From: a bacterium
GTDB taxonomy: Bacteria; SZUA-182; SZUA-191
Direction: 5' to 3'
DNA length: 9,405 bases
NCBI GenBank assembly: GCA_003230535.1
Contig: QIEW01000295.1
Span: forward strand, 1 to 9,405
Part shown: positions 1 to 6,689 of the stretch, piece by piece
How the letters are laid out: every line of letters starts with the position of its first letter
Numbering within the stretch: position 1 is the first letter of the stretch
Program-made: the position numbers and the translations under genes
The notes under the pieces: generated by a model
The model's input: only the letters and a program-made list of their open reading frames with translations
Databases searched by the model: none
What the model was told of the DNA's origin: nothing

Positions 1-77
1 GAGGCGGGTTTATCGCCGAAGCAATCCCATTGATTTGTAATGAAATTTGAGATTGCTTCGCTTCGCTCGCAATGACA
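1..77. repeat. Dispersed repeat with 10-bp inverted repeat, abutting the kinase gene
   Basis: Positions 17-26 (CGAAGCAATC) and 51-60 (GATTGCTTCG) are perfect reverse complements, with a 24-base spacer. The right part, 51-77, reads on the minus strand as the TGTCATTGCGAGCG..GAAGCAATCT type of dispersed repeat that I associate with many environmental bacterial genomes (recollection, not a search). A smaller arm pair, GGCG 3-6 and CGCC 14-17, lies at the left edge. The repeat continues through CGCAATGACA at 68-77, so the first ATG of the following kinase reading frame (72-74) is repeat sequence. The left boundary is not visible because the window starts here. Confidence 0.6.
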
Positions 78-1034
78 AAAATCGGCGCTTTGTTCTCAAA
101 AATCGGAGAAATAACTCCTTATTATTACAGTGGGTTACGCATGAAAATTGATGATGAGGAATATCTTGTGGGAATGGGGATTGACATCACTGAACGCATG
201 CGGGCAGAAGAGAGTCTAAAGGAAAGGCAGCGGGAAATAGAAGAACTCAACGCTACACTGGAAAGGCGCTTGCAGGAAGAGCTCGAAAAGAGCCGCCAGA
301 AAGACGTGATCATGATGCATCAGTCGCGTCTGGCGGCCATGGGGGAGATGATCGGACTTATCGCCCATCAGTGGAGACAACCGCTCAATGCCCTCAATCT
401 TCTTCTATTCAATATTAAAGACTTTTTCGAGGAAAAAAAGCTGACGGAGACTACGATTGAAAATTTCATTGACAATGGCGTGAAGATGATAATGAAAATG
501 TCCACTACCATAGATGATTTTAGAAATTTTTTTAAACCCTGTCGGGAACAAGAAGAATTCAGCATTAACAAAATTATCAAAGACACATTATCTCTGGTTG
601 CCGCCTCCTTTAAATACAACAACATATCTGTCATTGTAAATGAAATGGAGGAAATAATCGGAGTGGGATTCCCAAATGAATACTCCCAGGTGATCCTTAA
701 TATCCTGAATAACGCTAAAGATGCTATCGTTAATAAAGGAATAGCTGGGGAGATAATAATTGACGTTTTTTATGAAAACAAATTTGCTGTAGTTAAGATA
801 AAGGATAACGGAGAAGGTATTCCCAAAGATATTCTAAATAAGATATTTGAACCATACTTCACTACTAGAAGTGGAGAGGAGGGAACCGGACTGGGGCTGT
901 ATTTGTCCAAGGTCATTATAGAAGAACATATGAACGGCTATATCAATGTTCAAAATACCGATGATGGGACTGAATTTAAGATAACTACACCGATTACCCA
1001 TGGCAACCTAATGGATAAAGGACTGTCGATATGA
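72..1034 (+). CDS. Sensor histidine kinase, N-terminally truncated (PAS remnant, dimerisation/phosphoacceptor and ATPase domains)
   Basis: This is a cytoplasmic histidine kinase that should autophosphorylate and pass phosphate to the REC domain encoded next to it. Numbered from the ATG at 72, residues about 8-45 match only the C-terminal end of a PAS domain (KIGEITPYYYSG, then VGMGIDITER). A predicted coiled coil follows (about 42-78). The H-box IAHQWRQPLN carries the phosphoacceptor His99. The N-box lies around N210-N214, the G1 box is DNGEGIP (245-251), the F-box FEPYFTT (259-265) and the G2 box GTGLGL (271-276), so all catalytic motifs are present. No membrane segment or input domain remains. 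An in-frame TGA at 48-50 closes the frame upstream. The ATG at 72 sits in a dispersed repeat and has no Shine-Dalgarno; ATG 141 is an alternative start. The gene overlaps the next by 4 bp (ATGA). It may be a functional soluble kinase or the remnant of a longer one. Confidence 0.85.
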   Translation: MTKIGALFSKIGEITPYYYSGLRMKIDDEEYLVGMGIDITERMRAEESLKERQREIEELNATLERRLQEELEKSRQKDVIMMHQSRLAAMGEMIGLIAHQWRQPLNALNLLLFNIKDFFEEKKLTETTIENFIDNGVKMIMKMSTTIDDFRNFFKPCREQEEFSINKIIKDTLSLVAASFKYNNISVIVNEMEEIIGVGFPNEYSQVILNILNNAKDAIVNKGIAGEIIIDVFYENKFAVVKIKDNGEGIPKDILNKIFEPYFTTRSGEEGTGLGLYLSKVIIEEHMNGYINVQNTDDGTEFKITTPITHGNLMDKGLSI

Positions 1035-2332
1035 AAAAAGACAAGGCCAAAACAAAGATGGATATAGCAGCGCTGAAGACTATGTCTGTTTTATATGTGG
1101 AGGATGATAAGGAGATACAGCGGCAGTTATCCCTGTTTCTCAAACCCAAAGTGAGAACTCTTTACAGCGCCCTGGATGGGCGGGAAGGTCTTGAAATATT
1201 TAATAAACACAAGCCTGACGTAATAATTACCGATATTAGGATGCCCACTATGGGTGGATTAAAAATGGCTAAGAGTATCAGGGAAATAGACCAAGATATA
1301 CCCATAATTGTAATCACAGCCTTTAATGAACAGGAGTATTTTTTAAAGTCTATCGACATTGGAATTGATAAGTATGTTTTAAAACCGATAGATCCTTACC
1401 TGTTACTCGAAGCGCTCATCAAAAGCGCCATCGTGCTTGTTCAAAAGAGAGAGATAGAGCTTAACGCCAAGTATATTCGTTTTATTCTGGATGCTAACCC
1501 AAGTTTTATCATCACCACCAACAAAAATGAACTTGAGTATATAAATAAAACCTTCTTAAATTTTTTGGGATATCACTCCCTTGAGGATTTTAAAAAAGAC
1601 TCGAAGAGTTTGGAAGATTTTTTTCTTAAGGTTGATGGAATACCATTACCCCTTCAGAAAAAACGCGGCTGGCTAAAATATATGGTAAATAATCCGGGCA
1701 AAGATGTTTTGGTTTATTTCGTCAATCAAAAATACCCCGCGGGGGAGCCTAAAATATTCCTGGTTAACTGTAATAGATTTCCTGAGATGGATAATTACAT
1801 ATTTTCTTTCACCGACATCACGAAAATCGAAACAGAAAAAAAGGAGTTTAAAAAACAGGCCGCTACTGACGCGCTGACAGGGGTGTCAAACCGGAATAAG
1901 CTGCTGGACATACTTCATGCCGAAATTAACAGGAGCTTAAGATATCAAACGCCTCTTTCCCTGATCATGTTTGATATTGACTACTTTAAACGCATTAATG
2001 ACGCCTATGGACATAATATTGGAGACTGCGTTCTAAAACAAGTGACCCAAATAGTCTCAGATAATATACGAGAAACTGATATCCTGGCGCGATGGGGAGG
2101 GGATGAATTTTTAATCCTCACCCCGGAATCAGATATTAACAACACCAAGCTGATGGCAAACAAACTAGGCGCGCTGATTAAAGAATTCCGGTTCCAGGAA
2201 GTGGGAAATGTAACCAGCAGCTTCGGAGTTGCCCAATTTAGGCCGGGCGATGATTTGGAAACATTTATCGGGCGCGCGGATCATGTTCTTTACAGGGCCA
2301 AAGAAGGCGGGCGGGGTCGAGTTGAAGCCTAA
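1031..2332 (+). CDS. Response regulator diguanylate cyclase (REC-PAS-GGDEF)
   Basis: Predicted phosphorylation-controlled enzyme making cyclic di-GMP from two GTP. Of 433 residues, the REC domain spans about 17-135, with acidic pair D25/D26, phosphoacceptor D68 (IITDIRMP), T96 and K118 (LKP). A PAS-like middle domain spans about 145-268, with the typical closing TDIT motif at 261-264. The GGDEF domain spans about 278-432: DALTGVSNR (280-288), FDIDYFK (314-320), and the intact active-site signature GGDEF at 356-360. An RETD inhibitory I-site (347-350) lies five residues before GGDEF, so product feedback inhibition is expected. The start overlaps the kinase stop as ATGA, and AAAGGA at 1017-1022 is a well-spaced RBS inside the kinase gene, indicating translational coupling. 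The neighbouring kinase is the likely cognate partner (inference from adjacency). There is no EAL domain. Confidence 0.93.
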   Translation: MKKDKAKTKMDIAALKTMSVLYVEDDKEIQRQLSLFLKPKVRTLYSALDGREGLEIFNKHKPDVIITDIRMPTMGGLKMAKSIREIDQDIPIIVITAFNEQEYFLKSIDIGIDKYVLKPIDPYLLLEALIKSAIVLVQKREIELNAKYIRFILDANPSFIITTNKNELEYINKTFLNFLGYHSLEDFKKDSKSLEDFFLKVDGIPLPLQKKRGWLKYMVNNPGKDVLVYFVNQKYPAGEPKIFLVNCNRFPEMDNYIFSFTDITKIETEKKEFKKQAATDALTGVSNRNKLLDILHAEINRSLRYQTPLSLIMFDIDYFKRINDAYGHNIGDCVLKQVTQIVSDNIRETDILARWGGDEFLILTPESDINNTKLMANKLGALIKEFRFQEVGNVTSSFGVAQFRPGDDLETFIGRADHVLYRAKEGGRGRVEA

Positions 2333-2629
2333 TGGGCATGTCGCTCAAATTAATTGCTAAAAAGATTGACCCATAGCATTTGATGTGGTAGGGTAATTTG
2401 CTCTTCGGGCGGACTTTTAAACATATAAACTGTCATTCCCGCGTAAGCGGGAATCCAGGATAATAGAGCGTTTTAATGCCCAGCAAGTCCCCGTTCTTGT
2501 CTGCACAGATGTTGCCAGAGAAAGGACGCCTGATACAGAAAGATCAAAAACCCTGTCTCTGGCGCAAATTTGTGCGAATTGATCTTTAAAAAACCGTTAG
2601 ATATCTATTTGGCTAAACTGTGAGGATTT
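2333..2629. other. Intergenic region between the diguanylate cyclase gene and typA
   Basis: There is no credible gene here. It contains the short palindromic repeat at 2431-2459 and an inverted repeat, GCCAGAGA at 2514-2521 with TCTCTGGC at 2556-2563, separated by 34 bases. The near-palindrome around CAAATTTG (2565-2572) follows directly. I see no hairpin with a T-tract that would terminate the upstream pair. A typA promoter should lie in the A/T-rich stretch 2575-2615, but I cannot assign convincing -35 and -10 boxes. Confidence 0.5.
2431..2459. repeat. Short dispersed palindromic repeat (ATTCCCGC/GCGGGAAT)
   Basis: ATTCCCGC (2435-2442) and GCGGGAAT (2447-2454) form a perfect 8-bp stem around a GTAA loop, framed by TGTC and CCAGG. 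The same core (GTCATTCCCG..CGGGAATCCAG) recurs at 4503-4534, so two relatives of one repeat family lie in this window. No T-tract follows, so it is not a standard intrinsic terminator. Confidence 0.75.
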
Positions 2630-4411
2630 ATGAAACACAATAATCTAAGGAATATAGCAATCATAGCTCATGTTGACCACGGCAAAACAACACTTGTGGA
2701 CGGCATGTTAAAGCAAGCAGGCCATGTGCGCGCTAATGCAAAAATAGAAGAACGGGTTATGGATAATATTGACCTGGAAAAGGAAAAAGGTATTACCATA
2801 ATGGCGAAAAATACTGCCGTTGACTACGATGGCGTAAAAATAAATATCGTTGATACTCCCGGCCATGCCGACTTTGGGGGAGAAGTGGAAAGAACAATGA
2901 AAATGGTGGATGGAGTATTATTGTTAGTTGACGCTTCGGAAGGGCCGCTGCCGCAAACCAGATTTGTGGTTAAAAAGGCGTTGGAACTCAACCTGCCCTC
3001 TATCTTGGTTATAAACAAGATTGACAGGCCCGATGCCAGAGTTCAGGAAGTAATAAATGAAGTCTATGATCTTTATATCGATCTTGATGCAACAGAAGAG
3101 CAAATTGAATTCCCTATTGTTTATACAAATGCTAGAGCGGGAACTGCCACCCTTGATATAAATAAAAAAACAAGCGGTTTAAAGCCGTTATTTGATCTTA
3201 TAGTTAATGAAATACCCGCCCCTGAAGGCGATATAGACGGCATATTGCAGCTGCTCGTTACAAATATTGATTACAATAATTATATCGGCAGACTCGCGAT
3301 TGGAAAAATATTTTCCGGAACTGTAAGCGTCGGTAATCAAGTAGCTATGATAAACAGCGCAGGAAACACGATAAAAACCAAAATAACTTCCATCTACACC
3401 TTCAGCGAACTCGAAAGAACAGAAACAAATACCGCATCAGTGGGAGAAATCGTTGCCCTGGCAGGACTGGAGGGGATAAACATTGGCGATACAATCACTG
3501 ATATAGAAACCCCAAAAGCATTGCCGAGAATAAAGGTGGATGAGCCAACCATATCCATGATGTTTTCTGTAAACACATCGCCCTTTGCGGGAAAAGAAGG
3601 GAAGTTTGTAACCTCCAGAAAGATAAGGGAGAGGTTGGAAAAGGAGTTATTGTACAATGTTTCTATAACGGTAGATTTTTCGAAGCATAATTCGTTTAAA
3701 GTAAGCGGCCGCGGTGAGCTGCAATTGGCCATCATTATAGAAATGATGCGGCGGGAAGGATATGAAATGTCCGTATCAATGCCGGAGACTATCACCAAGA
3801 AAATCAATGATATTTTGCATGAACCAATGGAATTGCTCGTGGTGGATATTCCCGAAGAGTTTGTGGGAGTGGTAACACAGCAGCTTGGGATGCGAAAAGG
3901 ACGCCTGCAAAAAATGAATAATAATGAACATGGCCGGGTACGCCTTGAGTTCAGAATTCCTTCCCGGGGATTGATTGGATTCAGAACACAGTTTTTAACC
4001 GGCACCAGAGGCGCCGGACTGTTAAATCACATGTTTGACGGCTATGAACCCTGGCAAGGCGCCATGTCTAAAAGGCAAACCGGCGCCCTGGTAGCTGACA
4101 GACAAGGCAGAGCAACAACTTATGCTTTGTTTCACCTACAGCCAAGAGGGATTCTTTTTATCAAAGAAAACACACCGGTTTACAAAGGTATGATTATTGG
4201 TGAAAATTCAAGGAATAACGACTTGGATGTCAATATTATAAAAGAGAAAAAGCTTACCAACATTCGGGCTGCGGCATCTGATGATGCCCTGCAATTGGTG
4301 CCGGCAAAGACATTGAGTTTAGAAGAGTCTTTGGAATTCATTAAAGAAGATGAACTGGTTGAAATAACGCCTCAATCCATAAGGTTGAGGAAAAAAGTTT
4401 CCAAAAAATAA
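2630..4411 (+). CDS. typA: Ribosome-associated translational GTPase TypA/BipA
   Basis: TypA/BipA binds the ribosome at the factor site and hydrolyses GTP. In the family it assists ribosome assembly and stress or low-temperature growth. The 593 residues are close to the family's usual length of about 600. G1 is AHVDHGKT (13-20), the switch I threonine lies in GITI (54-57), G3 is DTPGH (75-79) and G4 is NKID (129-132). The G5 region reads YTNARAG (165-171), with Asn where SA is more usual. An EF-Tu domain-2-like barrel spans about 205-290. EF-G domain III/V-like parts include GRGELQLA (360-367) and [16 protein letters not shown] (398-413). The TypA-specific C-terminal domain (about 480-593) ends in a basic tail. 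GAGGA at 2622-2626 lies only three bases from the ATG, a rather close RBS. It appears to be a single-gene unit, noticeably more A/T-rich than proS. Confidence 0.97.
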   Translation: MKHNNLRNIAIIAHVDHGKTTLVDGMLKQAGHVRANAKIEERVMDNIDLEKEKGITIMAKNTAVDYDGVKINIVDTPGHADFGGEVERTMKMVDGVLLLVDASEGPLPQTRFVVKKALELNLPSILVINKIDRPDARVQEVINEVYDLYIDLDATEEQIEFPIVYTNARAGTATLDINKKTSGLKPLFDLIVNEIPAPEGDIDGILQLLVTNIDYNNYIGRLAIGKIFSGTVSVGNQVAMINSAGNTIKTKITSIYTFSELERTETNTASVGEIVALAGLEGINIGDTITDIETPKALPRIKVDEPTISMMFSVNTSPFAGKEGKFVTSRKIRERLEKELLYNVSITVDFSKHNSFKVSGRGELQLAIIIEMMRREGYEMSVSMPETITKKINDILHEPMELLVVDIPEEFVGVVTQQLGMRKGRLQKMNNNEHGRVRLEFRIPSRGLIGFRTQFLTGTRGAGLLNHMFDGYEPWQGAMSKRQTGALVADRQGRATTYALFHLQPRGILFIKENTPVYKGMIIGENSRNNDLDVNIIKEKKLTNIRAAASDDALQLVPAKTLSLEESLEFIKEDELVEITPQSIRLRKKVSKK

Positions 4412-4483
4412 GATTCGAATAAGCACATTATGCTAAATATTCGGTAAACTTGTAGATCGCAAAAATTCTGTCCTTAAAGGTAC

Positions 4484-4619
4484 TTGCAAAAGTCTCCAAA
4501 ATGTCATTCCCGAGCGCTTTTATCGGGAATCCAGTATTTTTAGATAGTTAAAATCAGCAGCTTATGGATTCCTGTTTGCACGGGAGGGGACAATCTAAGC
4601 TAGTTTTGCAAAAGTCTCC
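4484..4619. mobile_element. MITE-like inverted-repeat element flanked by 14-bp direct repeats
   Basis: The identical 14-mer TTGCAAAAGTCTCC occurs at 4484-4497 and 4606-4619. Between them lies a degenerate large inverted repeat. The left arm 4503-4534 contains ATTCCCGA (4506-4513) paired with TCGGGAAT (4523-4530). The right arm 4565-4592 (TGGATTCC.. CGGGA..GGACA) is approximately the reverse complement of the left arm. No coding capacity is present. The architecture fits a non-autonomous transposable element with a target duplication, or a pair of dispersed palindromic repeats with conserved flanks. No transposase is present to identify the family. Confidence 0.55.
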
Positions 4620-4659
4620 TTATTGTTTTTATTGGCCTTTATTTTTCATTCATTTTGTG

Positions 4660-4671
4660 TATAATTATAAT
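4660..4671 (+). promoter_or_regulatory. Candidate promoter -10 region for the RRM gene (tandem TATAAT)
   Basis: Two consensus TATAAT hexamers lie head to tail at 4660-4665 and 4666-4671, about 295 bases before the RRM start codon. The upstream DNA is T-rich. No good -35 hexamer is found at 16-18 bases (the nearest, TTGGCC at 4632, is too far). If real, transcription would begin near 4675-4680 and produce a long leader. The call rests only on hexamer matching. Confidence 0.3.
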
Positions 4672-4964
4672 GGTGTCTTCAAAATAACTTCAAAAAGAGA
4701 AGAAGTTACTGTAAGGTTTGAATTCGCACAAACAGTTGGCCTGTTACACAAAAAATGCCGGCGGATGCTATCCGCTAATGAAATTACTTCATGCTGAAAA
4801 ACTAACAGGCTGTTTTAATTTTGACAACCTGTCTCGAATGGGATCGGAGCATAAAAGAAGGGTTGGTATCCCCCAGGAAAGAGGTGCCATCGAAATATGT
4901 CGGGACGCCATGGGCAGACTTTCGATTTAACAATGAACTATGGCGAGAGAAAGAGGAAGAAATA
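4672..4964 (+). promoter_or_regulatory. Hairpin-rich presumptive 5' leader of the RRM protein gene
   Basis: Several perfect small inverted repeats follow one another: TAACTTC 4685-4691 with GAAGTTA 4702-4708, a GCGGAT/ATCCGC hairpin with a three-base loop around 4761-4775, and ATGAA/TTCAT around 4779-4793. The final segment has an interlocked pair of stems: ATCGAAA 4889-4895 with TTTCGAT 4920-4926, and CGCCAT 4906-4911 with ATGGCG 4940-4945. The order a-b-a'-b' is that of an H-type pseudoknot. It ends nine bases before the AGGA of the RBS (4954-4957), so it could influence translation. GCCAT at 4886-4890 is an alternative partner for 4940-4944. The function is unknown; a cold-shock or autoregulatory leader is a guess. 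Confidence 0.4.
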
Positions 4965-5318
4965 ATGAATATTTATGTTGGCAATCTTGGCTATGAGGTG
5001 ACAGATGACGCGCTCAAAGCCGCCTTCGAAGCTTTTGGTGAAGTTGAATCTGCAAAGATTATTGTAGATCGAGATACCGACCGATCTAAAGGTTTTGGCT
5101 TCGTAGAAATGCCTGAAAAGGAAGAGGCATTGAAAGCTATTGAAGGACTTAACGGAACGGAACTTGGTGGAAGGAATGTTAGCGTCAATGAGGCGCGTCC
5201 AAAAACCAAAAGCGGTGGCCGCGGTGGTGGACCTGGCGGCGGACCTGGCGGTGGACGCGGTGGCGGACGTGGCGGTGGATTTGGCGGTGGATTTGGCGGA
5301 GGTCGCAGCCGCTACTAA
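4965..5318 (+). CDS. RRM-domain RNA-binding protein with glycine-rich (RGG-like) tail
   Basis: A 117-residue single-stranded-RNA-binding protein of the small bacterial RRM type, which in other bacteria is often cold-induced. RNP2 is IYVGNL (3-8) and RNP1 is KGFGFVEM (42-49), with its aromatic residues intact. The RRM fold spans about 2-78. The tail from residue 84 to 117 is almost only Gly with Pro, Arg and Phe: seven GGG tracts spaced by PP, RR and FF doublets, ending RSRY. This resembles RGG tails of plant and cyanobacterial glycine-rich RNA-binding proteins. The ATG at 4965 is chosen because AGAGGA (4952-4957) is ideally placed and because the RRM starts at once. The longer in-frame extension from 4821 has no RBS and does not resemble RRM sequence. 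The gene is monocistronic, with a long leader and its own terminator. Confidence 0.95.
   Translation: MNIYVGNLGYEVTDDALKAAFEAFGEVESAKIIVDRDTDRSKGFGFVEMPEKEEALKAIEGLNGTELGGRNVSVNEARPKTKSGGRGGGPGGGPGGGRGGGRGGGFGGGFGGGRSRY
5223..5303 (+). repeat. Tandem 12-bp repeat encoding the GGGX tail of the RRM protein
   Basis: Residues 87-113 are seven GGG tracts separated by P, P, R, R, F, F. At DNA level this is an array of roughly 12-bp GGTGGACCTGGC-like units with mainly third-position changes. The doublet pattern suggests step-wise duplication of units. Length variation by slippage between strains is likely (inference). Confidence 0.7.
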
Positions 5319-5343
5319 TTCCTCAGTAAAAGCATATTTCTCA

Positions 5344-5383
5344 GAGCCGGGTGATGGTGAGCATCTTCCGGCTCATTTTTTTT
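5344..5383 (+). terminator. Rho-independent terminator of the RRM gene
   Basis: GAGCCGG (5344-5350) pairs perfectly with CCGGCTC (5368-5374). An inner GATG/CATC pairing extends the stem, and a run of eight T (5376-5383) follows after one A. It starts 25 bases after the RRM stop codon. Confidence 0.9.
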
Positions 5384-5833
5384 CGCACGAATTAACCGTA
5401 TGCTTAATAGAAAAAATCCTGAATTTGCGGTGCGGGCAATGTTAGGTTCATAATTTGTGTAACCCTGGCACGGGATAAGCCGGACAATCGGGCGATTGAT
5501 ATCAGCATAATCAGCCACTATTCCCTGATGAACTTAGCGCACCTATCGGTGCGGATTTTCTGTGATTTGTGCAGTCAGGTCCTCAGACCTGACTGCGGTT
5601 TTAGGAGGTGTCAGATTTGAGAATCTGACACCACAGAACCACTATTCCCTGATCAAGTAAATCCTGTAGGTGATGGGCAAGCGCTATAGTATCCTTCAGA
5701 TGACTTGATACTAATATTGACAAAATAGTCGTGAAACTGAATAAGTTGTCTTCAATACTGGGACAGATATATTATTTACTTAACCAGTGGAGATTATCGT
5801 GACTTTTCAAGGCAATTATAAGTCGTCATGAAA
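5384..5833. other. Non-coding region between convergent RRM and EamA genes
   Basis: 450 bases without a credible gene. It holds element A1 (5534-5638) and its flanking 15-bp direct repeats (5515-5529 and 5639-5653). The parts 5384-5514 and 5654-5833 show no recognisable features, apart from an isolated TTGACA at 5717-5722 with a weak AATAAG 17 bases on. No intrinsic terminator is visible for the minus-strand transporter gene that ends at 5834. Confidence 0.5.
5515..5653. mobile_element. Three-hairpin element A1 (core 5534-5638) with 15-bp flanking direct repeats
   Basis: The core is 105 bp and consists of three perfect hairpins: CGCACC/GGTGCG (5538-5553, loop TATC), a 10-bp stem GCAGTCAGGT/ACCTGACTGC (5571-5596, loop CCTCAG) and an 11-bp stem GGTGTCAGATT/AATCTGACACC (5607-5632, loop TGAG). 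An almost identical copy lies at 8897-9002. The identical 15-mer CCACTATTCCCTGAT lies on both sides (5515-5529 and 5639-5653), which looks like a target-site duplication. No terminal inverted repeats and no open reading frame are present. The first two hairpins are each followed by TTTT, so weak terminator activity is conceivable. I do not recognise the family; REP/MITE-like is the nearest description. Confidence 0.7.
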
Positions 5834-6689
5834 TTACCCCAACAGACTTATTACTATTATCCCCAGAACCATTAATCCGCTACCGATCAACCGCCAGCTT
5901 ATATGTTCTTCCCCAAACCATAAAGCGCCGTAAAGTACGCTGAGCACCAGGCTGGATCGCTTCACAGAAATCATGTAGGCCACCTCGATCAGCTCTATGG
6001 CCCGAAAATGAGTAAAAATCATTAAGGCGGATGCCAGGCCGATCAATGAAAACCTCCCCGGCCGACTAAAAACCCCCAAGCTGCGGCGGCCCAATTTTGC
6101 CCACATTATCACCCAGATCCCAATAGCCATCGCGGCAAATAAGAACAAACTAAAAAAATCAGGCCCGGAATGAAGAACAGCTAGTTTCCCCAGGGTAGAG
6201 GTAAAACTGTAAATAAAGGCGACCATAATCATCAAGCGCGAACCCGGCTCATGAGCTGCCATCGTAAGCGGTCGCCACCACCCCTGACGAATCTCTTGCA
6301 TATTAAGTAAATAAGTCCCTACTACGATAATGAGGATGCCGCATACCCCCCAGCCCGTGGGCAACTCGCCTAAAATCAGGAAGGAAACAAGTATCAGGAA
6401 CACCGGAGTAAGAGCTAAAAAGGGGATGGTAAGCGATAGGGGCGAAAGGGCGAGAGCTCTAATATAGAGTACGAGCGCCAAGATATTTAACGGCATCAGG
6501 ACTGCGACAGCTATCCAAAAAGTATTATCAAGCGCGGGCAGTTCCATCCTCGGCAGTATAAGAACCAACAGAACCCATGCGCACCCAAGCTACCATCAGA
6601 GGATCTTCTTTCTCCAGCGCCTTCTTGGAGAGAGCATCTGAGGTAGCTTGGGAGAGAGCGCAGACTAAACTATATCCCAGCCACAGCAT
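5834..6689 (-). pseudogene. EamA/DMT-family membrane transporter, disrupted by a +1 frameshift
   Basis: Ten-helix inner-membrane permease of the drug/metabolite transporter superfamily; its substrate cannot be told from sequence. The long frame (5834-6568) begins abruptly inside the second helix. On the minus strand, ATG at 6689 opens a 38-codon stretch in another frame, MLWLGYSLVCALSQATSDAL and onward to VAWVRM, a typical EamA first helix. Its last codon ATG (6578-6576) is followed by GG (6575-6574). Removing one base of that GGG joins it to VLLVLILPRME and gives a complete 284-residue protein with two five-helix EamA halves. Unrepaired, the N-terminal frame stops at TGA 6530-6528. No strong RBS precedes 6689. 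All other parts look intact, so it is either a recent mutation or a base-call error in GGG. The gene converges on the RRM gene. Confidence 0.85.

Larger units (their letters stand above)
4412..4964. other. Long intergenic region between typA and the RRM gene: MITE-like repeat and presumptive leader
   Basis: Of 553 bases, 4484-4619 is a repeat element with flanking direct repeats, described separately. At 4660-4671 two TATAAT hexamers occur back to back (4660-4665 and 4666-4671), a candidate -10 region for the RRM gene, without a good -35 box. The rest, about 4672-4964, would be a long 5' untranslated leader. Two short reading frames cross the region (4564-4797 and 4718-4930), but they have no RBS or recognisable protein features, and I treat them as chance. 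Nothing resembling an intrinsic terminator for typA is visible after 4411. Confidence 0.5.

Noticed and set aside
2514-2563. Inverted repeat GCCAGAGA/TCTCTGGC as a terminator of the diguanylate cyclase gene
   Set aside because: The loop is 34 bases and no T-tract follows; it lies about 180 bases past the stop codon.
3394-4005. 203-codon minus-strand open frame opposite typA
   Set aside because: It is the complement of a clearly coding, conserved region and its translation resembles no protein family; a shadow frame.
4564-4797. Open frame of 77 codons in the typA-RRM gap
   Set aside because: It starts inside the right arm of the repeat element, has no RBS, and shows no protein-like composition or family motif.
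4889-4915. Resemblance to the c-di-GMP-I (GEMM) riboswitch core: CGAAA, six bases, then GGGACGC
   Set aside because: Tempting beside a diguanylate cyclase, but the preceding conserved GCACAGGGCAAACC-type segment is missing, GGGACGC is followed by CATGGGC instead of AAAGCC, and the hairpin around the CGAAA cannot form. Only a short string matches.
4718-4930. Open frame of 70 codons through the RRM leader
   Set aside because: No RBS. The region is better explained by RNA structure. A conserved leader peptide cannot be excluded without comparative data.
4821-4964. N-terminal extension of the RRM protein from the upstream ATG
   Set aside because: The extension lacks an RBS, whereas ATG 4965 has AGAGGA at ideal spacing and the RRM begins at residue 2 from there.
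5717-5745. Perfect TTGACA with AATAAG 17 bases downstream
   Set aside because: A plausible promoter by spacing, but it points into the antisense of the transporter gene with no gene to serve. A single hexamer match in A/T-rich DNA is expected by chance.
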